Assembly (NCBI GenBank): GCA_027013295.1 | Contig: JALUXP010000112.1 | Span: 1-36,274 of the forward strand | DNA length: 36,274 nt | Direction of reading: 5' to 3' | Source: Sulfurimonas sp. | GTDB taxonomy: Bacteria; Campylobacterota; Campylobacteria; Campylobacterales; Sulfurimonadaceae | In this document: positions 8,559 through 15,774 of the stretch, one piece after another | Layout: every line of letters starts with the position of its first letter | Position numbering within the stretch: the first letter of the stretch is position 1 | Notes under the pieces: model-generated | What the model saw: only the letters and a program-made list of their open reading frames with translations | What the model was told of the DNA's origin: nothing | Database searches by the model: none | Position numbers and translations under genes: made by a program

Positions 8559-9604
8559 AGAACGATGTGGTGATAACGCATCTTAATTTTGCAAAAGGTT
8601 ATCGTGGAGGTGAACGCCAAACTCAACTGCTTATAGAAGAACTTGCTTTAATGGGTTTCAAACAAAAAATTGTAGTAAGAAAAAAATCTGAATTAATCAC
8701 GAGGCTTGCAAATACTAGAGATTTAGAGATTATCGAGATAAATAAACCATATATTTTTTCGTTAGGTGTAGTACGAGGTTCTTCTATCTTGCATGCTCAT
8801 GAGACTAAAGCTCTTCAGTTCGCATATTTTTGTAACCTTTTTCTTAAGATTCCTTATCTTGTTACAAGAAGAGTTGACAATAGTTTAAAAACTAATTTTT
8901 TTAATACGAGACTATACTCTCATGCAAGTGAATGTATCGGAGTTTCGAGCGTTATAAAAAAAGAAATTTTAAGGGTTTCTTCAAATGCTACTACCTCTGC
9001 TATTGCAGATGCTTATACAAATGCAATACTTAACAAGGGCAAATCGGAAAAAATTGCTCATAGATTTAAGGATAAGTTTTTAGTAGGTCATATAGGTGCA
9101 TTGGATGATAAGCATAAAGGGCAATCTTTTCTCATTAGCGTCGCCAAACGAGTAGAACATAGTTATCCTGACTTACATTTTATCTTTCTTGGTCGAGGAG
9201 ATGATGAGGTGATGTTAAAAGAACAAGCAAAAGGAGTTTGCAATATAACTTTTGAGGGATTTGTTGACAATGTCAATGATTATATCAATTGTTTTGATCT
9301 TTTTGTTTTTCCATCAAGAAATGAGGGTTTAGGCTCTGTACTGTTGGATGTGATGCAGTTTAATATTCCTATTGTTGCAAGTGATGTAGGGGGTATTCCA
9401 GATATTATTGAAAATGAATTTAATGGAGTATTAGTTCCTAAATGTAATGCTGATCTGTTAGAAAAAAAGATTATTGAGTTATATGAAGATAAAAACAAAA
9501 GAGAATATCTGTCTTTAAATGCAAAAAAAAATATTGTAGAATTTTCCCCGAAAAAAATGGCACTCAAATATGTTTCATTATATGAGAAATATATTATAGT
9601 ATAA
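8540..9604 (+). CDS. GT4-family glycosyltransferase
   Basis: 354 residues from TTG at 8540, overlapping the previous gene by 19 bases. The N-terminal domain opens with THLNFAKGYRGGERQTQLL, the glycine-rich acceptor loop of GT4 enzymes. The C-terminal domain has VGHIGALDDKHKGQ, then FLGRGDD, and finally FPSRNEGLGSVLLDVM, the EX7E-type nucleotide-sugar site. It is a cytoplasmic GT-B retaining transferase, probably of the LPS core. Base composition begins to rise in this gene relative to the AT-rich genes before it. Donor and acceptor are unknown. Confidence 0.85.
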   Translation: MQRKFLKNDVVITHLNFAKGYRGGERQTQLLIEELALMGFKQKIVVRKKSELITRLANTRDLEIIEINKPYIFSLGVVRGSSILHAHETKALQFAYFCNLFLKIPYLVTRRVDNSLKTNFFNTRLYSHASECIGVSSVIKKEILRVSSNATTSAIADAYTNAILNKGKSEKIAHRFKDKFLVGHIGALDDKHKGQSFLISVAKRVEHSYPDLHFIFLGRGDDEVMLKEQAKGVCNITFEGFVDNVNDYINCFDLFVFPSRNEGLGSVLLDVMQFNIPIVASDVGGIPDIIENEFNGVLVPKCNADLLEKKIIELYEDKNKREYLSLNAKKNIVEFSPKKMALKYVSLYEKYIIV

Positions 9605-9605
9605 T
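9600..9605 (+). promoter_or_regulatory. Possible -10 box ahead of hldD
   Basis: TATAAT overlaps the end of the GT4 gene, 26 bases before the hldD start. No convincing -35 box lies at the right distance, which is common for Campylobacterota promoters. GAGAG upstream of the ATG at 9632 is the ribosome-binding site. A separate promoter for the heptose genes is plausible because this is the only gap in the operon wider than a few bases. Confidence 0.3.
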
Positions 9606-9631
9606 TAGTAAAAATTAATTGAGAGATACTT

Positions 9632-10648
9632 ATGGCATATAATAATATAGACTTTAATAAAAAAACAATTTTAATTACAGGTGGTGCTGGATTTATAGGC
9701 TCTAACATAGCATTTTATTTTCAAGATAATTATCCAGATGCTCTTGTGGTTGTTCTTGATAGTTTTCGTAGCGGTGAAACACTGAACAATGGAAACTTAA
9801 AGAGCTTTGGGCATTTTAAAAATCTTTTAGGATTTCATGGTAAAGTGATAAGTGGCGACATAAATGATAAAGATCTACTTAAAAGTTTAGAGGATAGTTA
9901 TGTTTTTGACTATATTTTTCATGAAGCTGCTATCTCAGACACTACCGCATCTGAACAAGATTTGATGATACAAACTAATGTTAATGCTTATGAAGACCTG
10001 CTTAAAATAGCGATAAAACATAAGGCGAACATGATCTATGCATCTTCTGCTGCTACTTATGGAGATAGTGATAGGTTTGAGGTTGGGTATGAACAACCAA
10101 ATAATGTCTATGGTTTTTCTAAAGTGATGATGGACAATATCACTTATAAATATCTTCAAGAGGGTGTGGATATATCCATAGTGGGCTTGAAGTATTTTAA
10201 TGTTTATGGTCCTAGAGAGTACTTTAAAGATAAAACTTCCTCTATGGTTGTGCAGTTTGGGCATCAGATACTAGGAGGGTTAACACCAAAACTTTTTGAG
10301 GGAAGCGATAAGATTTTGAGAGATTTTATCTACATAGATGATGTGATCCAAGCAAATATTTTAGCTTGTGAGCCTAAAAAAAGTGGTGTTTACAATGTAG
10401 GGACAGGTAAGGCAAGAAGTTTTGAAGATATAGTCACTATCTTACAAAGGGAGCTAGATATAGACAATGGCAAAGAGTATATCCCTAACCCGTTTGTTGG
10501 ACAGTATCAGTTTTTTACACAAGCAAACATAGACGCAACCAAAGATGCACTAGGATATGAACCAAAATTTGAGATGGAAGATGGGATAAAAGCTTATCTA
10601 GCAGAGATCAAAAGGCTCTATGAAGTTGAGGTAAACAATGGCAAATAA
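9632..10648 (+). CDS. hldD: ADP-L-glycero-D-manno-heptose 6-epimerase
   Basis: 338 residues, an extended SDR. GGAGFIG at 17-23 binds NADP, and VYGFSKVMMD gives the catalytic Tyr160 and Lys164. DSFRSGETLNNGNLKSFG and GDINDKDLL are typical of HldD (RfaD/GmhD) rather than GalE. The enzyme converts ADP-D-glycero-D-manno-heptose to the L-glycero form used by the inner-core heptosyltransferases. It overlaps hldE by 11 bases, and waaF follows, so substrate synthesis and use are encoded together. Confidence 0.92.
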   Translation: MAYNNIDFNKKTILITGGAGFIGSNIAFYFQDNYPDALVVVLDSFRSGETLNNGNLKSFGHFKNLLGFHGKVISGDINDKDLLKSLEDSYVFDYIFHEAAISDTTASEQDLMIQTNVNAYEDLLKIAIKHKANMIYASSAATYGDSDRFEVGYEQPNNVYGFSKVMMDNITYKYLQEGVDISIVGLKYFNVYGPREYFKDKTSSMVVQFGHQILGGLTPKLFEGSDKILRDFIYIDDVIQANILACEPKKSGVYNVGTGKARSFEDIVTILQRELDIDNGKEYIPNPFVGQYQFFTQANIDATKDALGYEPKFEMEDGIKAYLAEIKRLYEVEVNNGK

Positions 10649-12056
10649 AACGCCAAAAATTCTTGTCATAGGCGACTTGATGATAGACCACTATCTTTGG
10701 GGGAGTGTCAATAGAATCTCCCCTGAAGCACCTGTTCAAGTGGTAGATGTAGAGCGAGAAAGTAGTGTGCTTGGTGGTGCTGGTAATGTGGTTAACAACC
10801 TTTATGCTCTTGGATGTGAGGTAAGTGTACTCTCTGTTGTTGGAGAAGATGATGTTGCAGTTGAGCTAGAAGAGATGCTTAGTGCCATCGGGACAACAAC
10901 GCATCTCATTCAACAAAATGGGAGAAAAACATCTAAAAAGTCTCGTATCATAGCATCTCACTCACAAGTTGTACGCTACGATAAAGAATCAAAAGAAAAT
11001 ATCTCTAGCAACTCAGAGGATAAACTTTTAGAGAGTTTTAGAGATCTGTGTAAAAGTGTTGATATTGTATTGCTTTCGGATTATGGAAAAGGTGTTCTGA
11101 CTACGGCACTTACAAAAGAGCTTATCACTATAGCAAATAACAATAACAAAAAAGTGTTGGTAGATCCTAAAGGTTTGGACTATACAAAATATAGCGGAGC
11201 TTATCTTCTAACTCCAAATAAAAAAGAGGCGGAGGAAGCATCTGGCATCAAGATTGTAGATGACAATAGTTTGGTAGATGCACTCCAGATACTTAAAAAA
11301 GTAGCTCATTTAGATATCTCACTTATCACTTTAAGTGAAGATGGGATAGCTATCTATGAAGACAAACTCATCATGAGACCAACTGTAGCAAGAGAGGTCT
11401 ATGATGTTACAGGAGCTGGAGATACTGTCATAGCATCTCTTGGATACTCCTTGGCTTTAGATAAAGATATTGTGTCTGCATTGGAGTTTGCAAACCTTGC
11501 CGCTGGTGTAGTGGTAGGGAAACTAGGAAGTGCAACAGCTACCATAGATGAGATAGAACATTACCGTTCAAGTATCAACAAAGGTACGATTGAGAGTCAT
11601 ATTAAAAGTTTTGATGAGATAAAGATTCAAGTAGATAGGCTTAAAAAATTGGGTAAAAAGATAGTGTTTACAAATGGCTGTTTTGACATACTTCATCGTG
11701 GACATGTAAGCTACTTAGATATAGCAAAGTCTTATGGTGATGTGCTTATCCTTGGGCTAAACTCAGATGCTAGTGTAAGAGCTTTAAAGGGTGAGAGCCG
11801 TCCCATAAACAATGAAGAAGATAGAGCTTTTGTCCTTTCTGCATTAGAGAGTGTGGATTTTGTAACAGTTTTCAGTGAAGATACCCCTTACGAACTCATC
11901 AAGATACTTGAACCTGATATCTTAGTCAAAGGTGGAGACTATGAAGGCAAAGAGGTCGTTGGAAGTGATATTGCTCGTGAGGTCAAGCTCGTTCAGTTTA
12001 TAGATGGCAAAAGCACAACTAAAACTATCGCTAAAATTCAAGCTTGTGAGTGCTAG
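10638..12056 (+). CDS. hldE: Bifunctional D-glycero-beta-D-manno-heptose-7-phosphate kinase / 1-phosphate adenylyltransferase
   Basis: 472 residues in two domains. Residues 1 to about 320 form a PfkB-type kinase with GGAGNVVNN near the start and the catalytic DVTGAGDT around 257-263. Residues about 335-472 form a nucleotidyltransferase with FTNGCFDILHRGH carrying HxGH at 353-356, followed by KGGDYEGKEVVGSD. This is the full E. coli-type fusion. It phosphorylates heptose 7-phosphate and later adenylylates heptose 1-phosphate. The isomerase GmhA and phosphatase GmhB needed for the same pathway are not in the window. Confidence 0.95.
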   Translation: MANKTPKILVIGDLMIDHYLWGSVNRISPEAPVQVVDVERESSVLGGAGNVVNNLYALGCEVSVLSVVGEDDVAVELEEMLSAIGTTTHLIQQNGRKTSKKSRIIASHSQVVRYDKESKENISSNSEDKLLESFRDLCKSVDIVLLSDYGKGVLTTALTKELITIANNNNKKVLVDPKGLDYTKYSGAYLLTPNKKEAEEASGIKIVDDNSLVDALQILKKVAHLDISLITLSEDGIAIYEDKLIMRPTVAREVYDVTGAGDTVIASLGYSLALDKDIVSALEFANLAAGVVVGKLGSATATIDEIEHYRSSINKGTIESHIKSFDEIKIQVDRLKKLGKKIVFTNGCFDILHRGHVSYLDIAKSYGDVLILGLNSDASVRALKGESRPINNEEDRAFVLSALESVDFVTVFSEDTPYELIKILEPDILVKGGDYEGKEVVGSDIAREVKLVQFIDGKSTTKTIAKIQACEC

Positions 12057-12062
12057 AATAAA

Positions 12063-13010
12063 GTGATTTTTTTTATTGAGATACCTACTTGGCTCGGCGA
12101 TGCGGTGATGACTACACCTGCCATAGAAAACATAGTAAAAACTTATCCAGATGCACAGCTCATCATCTATGGCTCATTTGTCTCAACTCGACTTTTTATC
12201 CATCATCCCAATGTTATAAAAATTATTTTAGATGAGAGTAAACAAGGTGGTTTTAGGTATCTAAACCTTTATCGAGATGCTAAAAGTGCAGGGCAAGTTG
12301 ACATTGCTCTTAGTTTTAGAAGAAATTTTACCACGCAGTATCTACTGTTTTTTATAGGTGTAAAGAGAAGTTATGTTTATAAAAGATATGTAAAAAAAGA
12401 GATACATCAAGTGAAGCGTTATAATGATTTTATAAATAGAAGTTTAGGTTTAAATACTCAGCCGACTAAGTTGAAGATATATGGTCATAGTTCAAGTGAG
12501 GCTCAAGCAACACATCCTAAGGTTTTAGGTTTAAACCCAGGGGCTACTTATGGAAGTGCTAAAAGATGGTACCCTGAAGAATTTGCAAAAGTTGCTACAG
12601 AGTTAAGTAGTGAGTATGACATAGTGATATTTGGCGGACCGAATGAAGATGAGATTGCAGCTGATATTGAAAAAATATTAATTTCAAATGGTGTTAAAAA
12701 CTATAGAAATTTAGCTACAAAGACTACAGTAAAAGAGTTGTTTGAAGGTATTGCATCGCTTGATTTGTTTGTGACAAACGACTCGGGACCTATGCATCTA
12801 GCAGCCGCGTATCAAGTGCCAACTGTTACTATATTTGGACCAACTCGCTATACTGAAACAAACCAATGGATGAATGAAAAAGGTGTCATAGTAACAAAAG
12901 ACTTAGAATGTGCACCATGTATGAAGCGTGTGTGTCCACTAGGGCATCATAATTGTATGAAGTTAGTAACCGCACAAGATGTATTAGATAAAATTAAGGA
13001 AATTACTTGA
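12063..13010 (+). CDS. waaF: ADP-heptose:LPS heptosyltransferase II
   Basis: 315 residues, GT9 family. The N-terminus EIPTWLGDAVMTTPAIENI is the typical start of WaaF/WaaC, and TNDSGPMHLAAAYQVPTVTIFG is the ADP-heptose binding region. CAPCMKRVCPLGHHNCM near the C-terminus is the Cys-rich tail common in WaaF. It adds the second heptose to the LPS inner core at the cytoplasmic face. Start is taken as the GTG at 12063, 6 bases after hldE; the ribosome-binding site is weak. The gene overlaps dgkA by 4 bases. Confidence 0.88.
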   Translation: MIFFIEIPTWLGDAVMTTPAIENIVKTYPDAQLIIYGSFVSTRLFIHHPNVIKIILDESKQGGFRYLNLYRDAKSAGQVDIALSFRRNFTTQYLLFFIGVKRSYVYKRYVKKEIHQVKRYNDFINRSLGLNTQPTKLKIYGHSSSEAQATHPKVLGLNPGATYGSAKRWYPEEFAKVATELSSEYDIVIFGGPNEDEIAADIEKILISNGVKNYRNLATKTTVKELFEGIASLDLFVTNDSGPMHLAAAYQVPTVTIFGPTRYTETNQWMNEKGVIVTKDLECAPCMKRVCPLGHHNCMKLVTAQDVLDKIKEIT

Positions 13011-13360
13011 GAAATCAACCAAAATATACATTTTTTAAAAATACAACATATGCTCTAAATGGTTTGATAGATGTTATAAAACATGAAACATCTTTTAAGA
13101 TAGAACTGCTTTTAGCGATATTTTTAATACCAGTGATCTTAATAGTAGATTTAACTCTTACCTATAAATTATTTATGTGGATATCTTTGATGGGTGTACT
13201 TATTGCGGAGGTTATCAACTCTGCCATTGAGAGAGTAGTTGACCTTGTTACCTTAGAACACCATCCTATGGCGGGAAGAGCAAAAGATGTTGGTAGTACC
13301 ATAGTTTTTTTGAGTATAACTTTATTTGTTGTAGTGTGGGGGAGTATATTGCTTAGTTAG
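13007..13360 (+). CDS. dgkA: Diacylglycerol kinase
   Basis: 117 residues from TTG overlapping the waaF stop (TTGA). Three hydrophobic helices are visible. The signature EVINSAIERVVDLVT contains the catalytic and metal-binding Glu residues of the small integral-membrane DgkA family, and GRAKDVGSTIVFLS matches the conserved AKD segment. It recycles diacylglycerol released during periplasmic glycan and osmolyte modification, which suits its place at the end of an LPS operon. Confidence 0.92.
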   Translation: MRNQPKYTFFKNTTYALNGLIDVIKHETSFKIELLLAIFLIPVILIVDLTLTYKLFMWISLMGVLIAEVINSAIERVVDLVTLEHHPMAGRAKDVGSTIVFLSITLFVVVWGSILLS

Positions 13361-13375
13361 GCTTATACTCCACAC
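13334..13375. terminator. Hairpin at the dgkA / DUF302 convergent junction
   Basis: GTGTGG (334-339) and AGTATA (343-348) pair with TATACT (364-369) and CCACAC (370-375), giving a 12-bp stem with a 3-base bulge and a 15-base loop. It spans the end of dgkA and lies just before the DUF302 stop. No clear U-run follows on either strand, so termination activity is uncertain. Confidence 0.35.
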
Positions 13376-13394
13376 CTGTTATGGGGCTTTAGAA

Positions 13395-14309
13395 CTACTC
13401 GGTTAATTCTGTAAGAATATCTTTTAGCATTGATTGTGTTTTATGCACCTCTTTTACTGCAGTTGCATCTTTGAGATCAAGATCTGTTATCCAGTTGTCT
13501 ATAGATGGATACATGATATGCATGGAATCCTCATCTTTTTTCTTGTAAACTACAACAGAAAATGGAGCATAAGCTCCTGCTTCTGGATGATTTTTAGAAA
13601 CTGGAAAAATTGCATTAAATCGTATGATAGAGTAGGTGTCAAATGCATCATAATCAGGATGTTTAAAACTATATTTTTTAGGTATTAAGTATCCCACAGG
13701 ACCTAGTTCACCCTCGAACTCCTCTTCAAAACTTTTAATTGCTTCAGCATAAGTATCACCATCTTCTAGTTCAACTTCCATGGCAAACTTAGTAACTGAG
13801 ACTTTAGCCTTGGGATTGTGTTTTACACTTAGGTACTTTCCATTTACAAGTGCTTTGTGTAGAGCTTCATCTACGAGTTTTGCATATGCCTTTAAATCTG
13901 GGTTATTTAGAGGGATTTTCGTTAGTCTAGCCATCCCTGCCAAAGATAATGTTGAGATATTAATACTCTTGTTCTTTCCTGAATAAATAGACATTGAAAG
14001 TGGAGTAATCATTCCAACACTTGGATATTTACTCATAAGTTTCTTGACCAATTTTTCATTTGTGAAGATTGCTAAGTTATATTTTTTGTGATAAACCTTG
14101 CCAAATCTTTTTGAGAAGATAGAGTTCATATCGTTATTTACATCTACAATTACCCCAATATCATTAAATGCTTTTTGGATTGTTTTTGCATTAATTTTAC
14201 CATTGGCATTATCTGCACTAAATATTTGAAGATTTTGAGATTGAGCGGAACATTCGCTTGCCCCCAAGACTAAAAATAGCGTTAAAAAAATTATAGAAAT
14301 TTTTTTCAT
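13395..14309 (-). CDS. Secreted DUF302-family protein
   Basis: 304 residues. The N-terminus is a signal peptide: basic MKK, a hydrophobic stretch IIFLTLFLVLG, then ASECSAQS, with cleavage probably after SECSA. The Cys does not sit in a lipobox, so this should be a soluble periplasmic protein. The body contains two related halves. Each includes the short charged strand-helix pattern of DUF302, for example YNLAIFTNEKLVKKLM and ATAVKEVHKTQSMLKDIL, and YSIIRFNAIFPVSKNHPE. DUF302 has no settled function. AAAGGACAACA before the ATG is a strong ribosome-binding site. The gene is divergent from the ComEA/ZorA-like operon; a functional link is possible but not shown. Confidence 0.65.
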   Translation of the reverse strand: MKKISIIFLTLFLVLGASECSAQSQNLQIFSADNANGKINAKTIQKAFNDIGVIVDVNNDMNSIFSKRFGKVYHKKYNLAIFTNEKLVKKLMSKYPSVGMITPLSMSIYSGKNKSINISTLSLAGMARLTKIPLNNPDLKAYAKLVDEALHKALVNGKYLSVKHNPKAKVSVTKFAMEVELEDGDTYAEAIKSFEEEFEGELGPVGYLIPKKYSFKHPDYDAFDTYSIIRFNAIFPVSKNHPEAGAYAPFSVVVYKKKDEDSMHIMYPSIDNWITDLDLKDATAVKEVHKTQSMLKDILTELTE

Positions 14310-14409
14310 TGTTGTCCTTTAAATTTTGATGACATTATTCTACTATATTATTGTATAAAATATCCATATTTTTCTATACAAAGTCATAAGATATTGGCTT
14401 TGAGTTACA

Positions 14410-14438
14410 TTGACAAAAAATACTAAATAAAGTATAAT
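14410..14438 (+). promoter_or_regulatory. Consensus sigma-70 promoter for the ComEA-ZorA-like operon
   Basis: TTGACA at 14410-14415 and TATAAT at 14433-14438 are separated by exactly 17 bases, a textbook match. It predicts transcription from about 14445, which leaves the TTG at 14448 too close to be used and supports the ATG at 14493 as start. Few promoters in this window have any recognisable -35 box, so this one stands out. Confidence 0.75.
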
Positions 14439-14492
14439 ATATCATAGTTGATTATTATTATCAATGATGAAAAAAAGCTCATTAAAAGTGAA

Positions 14493-15089
14493 ATGAAAAT
14501 GATTTTAAAATATTTTGTATTAATTTTACTGAGCGTGACCCATCTTTTTGCTATTGTAGATATAAACAATGCAAGTTCTAGTGAACTTTTAGAACTTAAT
14601 GGCATTGGAAAAGCTAAGGCTCAAAAAATCATCACATATCGAGAGAGTCATGAATGTTTCAAAAGCCTAGACGAACTCTCTCGGGTTGATGGTATTAGCA
14701 AGTCAATAGTATCAAATAACCGAAATGTTTTAAGTATTGGTGTATGTAAAAAAAATATCAAAAAAGATGATTTTACTCCAGCATCTATCACTGACATTTT
14801 ATTTGATCCTATAAACCTAGTTTTTGTTGTGATCATATTTATACTTGCAATCATCGATCAAGTTGCTAAAAAAGATTTGAAAAGTCAGATTGTTAGCATC
14901 GGTGTGCTTGGTACATTTGTTGGTATATTTATGGGTTTGCAAAGTTTTAATCCACAAGACATTATGAACAGTGTAAACGATATATTGCTAGGACTGAAAA
15001 CTGCCTTTTTTACTTCCATAGTCGGCATGAGCGTAGCAACTATGCTGAGTATATTTGAGATACTAAAGGGTGATTCTGAAGACAAATAA
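14493..15089 (+). CDS. ComEA-type HhH DNA-binding domain fused to a MotA/ExbB/ZorA-like channel protein
   Basis: 198 residues from the ATG at 14493. Residues 1-20 are a signal peptide ending HLFA. Residues 23-82 are a ComEA/Cj0011c-type domain: VDINNASSSELLELNGIGK, then YRESHECFKSLDEL and VDGISKSIV, i.e. two helix-hairpin-helix motifs. Residues 107-121, 134-152 and 168-188 are hydrophobic. GTFVGIFMGLQSF and GLKTAFFTSIVGMSVA match the second and third helices of MotA/TolQ/ExbB and especially ZorA proteins. The predicted topology puts the DNA-binding domain in the periplasm and a short loop inside. Between the two parts there is no in-frame ATG, GTG or TTG until inside the first helix, so the channel part can only be made as a fusion. 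The long cytoplasmic tail of Zorya ZorA is absent. It overlaps the ZorB-like gene by 20 bases. Confidence 0.75.
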   Translation: MKMILKYFVLILLSVTHLFAIVDINNASSSELLELNGIGKAKAQKIITYRESHECFKSLDELSRVDGISKSIVSNNRNVLSIGVCKKNIKKDDFTPASITDILFDPINLVFVVIIFILAIIDQVAKKDLKSQIVSIGVLGTFVGIFMGLQSFNPQDIMNSVNDILLGLKTAFFTSIVGMSVATMLSIFEILKGDSEDK

Positions 15090-15732
15090 TGTATGGATGA
15101 GCATCTCTGATATGATGTCAGGGCTTATGCTGGTTTTTTTATTTATCGCTATAGGGTTTATGATAGAGGTTGAGTCTCAAAAAGATGCGATGAAAAGTGT
15201 CGCTGAGTCATACAGAGACTCCAAGGCAAATTTAAATGAAAATCTGTATGAAGAGTTTGAACAGGATTTAAATAAATGGGATGCCGAGATAACTAAAGAT
15301 AATACAATAGTATTTAATTCCCCTGATGTTTTGTTCGCTGTTAACAAAAGCGATATTAAGGATGGTTTTAAAACCATATTGGAAGATTTTTTTCCACGCT
15401 ACCTTAGCATCATAACTTCTGCACAATATATAGATGAGATAAAAGAAGTGAGAGTAGAGGGGCATACTTCAAGCGAGTGGGGTAAGACAACATCAAAAGA
15501 AGATATTTACCTAAACAATATGAAGCTCTCTCAAAGTAGATCTTTTAAAGTTCTCTCTTTTTGTTATGCTTTAAATGATGCTACGGTTATACAAAACAGA
15601 CCTTGGTTAGAAAGCTATTTTCGTGCTAGTGGCATGGCATTTGCAAAACTAAAAGAAAAATCAAACTCAAGAAGGGTAGAATTTAGTATTGTGATGAAGA
15701 GTGAAGATATGGTTTATAAAATCTTAAAATAA
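15070..15732 (+). CDS. MotB/ZorB-like protein with a C-terminal OmpA-like domain
   Basis: 220 residues from GTG at 15070 (an ATG at 15097 is possible). One membrane helix spans about residues 15-32, preceded by WMSISDMMSGLMLVF. Asp14 stands where MotB and ZorB carry the proton-binding Asp. A charged linker follows, and from about residue 78 an OmpA/MotB peptidoglycan-binding domain: LFAVNKSDIKDGF, VRVEGHTSSEWG, NNMKLSQSRSFKVLSF and NSRRVEFSIV. This is the standard partner of MotA/ZorA-like channels and would anchor the complex to the cell wall. It is the second gene of the operon; the wzz-like gene downstream has its own likely promoter. No ZorC, ZorD or ZorE gene is nearby. Confidence 0.8.
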   Translation: MILKTNNVWMSISDMMSGLMLVFLFIAIGFMIEVESQKDAMKSVAESYRDSKANLNENLYEEFEQDLNKWDAEITKDNTIVFNSPDVLFAVNKSDIKDGFKTILEDFFPRYLSIITSAQYIDEIKEVRVEGHTSSEWGKTTSKEDIYLNNMKLSQSRSFKVLSFCYALNDATVIQNRPWLESYFRASGMAFAKLKEKSNSRRVEFSIVMKSEDMVYKILK

Positions 15733-15741
15733 GTAAAAAAA

Positions 15742-15749
15742 AGATAAAA
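15742..15749 (+). promoter_or_regulatory. Possible -10 region ahead of the Wzz-like gene
   Basis: GATAAAAT lies about 30 bases upstream of the ATG at 15775, after an A-rich tract; GAGGGAAAT is the ribosome-binding site. No -35 box is evident. Confidence 0.3.
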
Positions 15750-15774
15750 TACATTTTTAATAATAGAGGGAAAT

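Noticed and set aside
9280-9708. Minus-strand frame of 142 codons opposite the GT4 and hldD genes
   Set aside because: It lies antisense to two well-supported genes and has no protein-family features.
14449-14467. Fur-box-like sequence downstream of the promoter
   Set aside because: Only about 12 of 19 positions match the consensus and the region is simply AT-rich; kept only as a possible operator.
14448-14492. Upstream TTG start of the ComEA-ZorA-like gene
   Set aside because: It would begin about 3 bases after the predicted transcript start and would put a charged stretch before the signal peptide.
14493-15732. A complete Zorya anti-phage system
   Set aside because: Only ZorA- and ZorB-like proteins are present. 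The ZorA tail is missing, and no ZorC, ZorD or ZorE-type gene lies on either side (DUF302 protein upstream, Wzz-like protein downstream).
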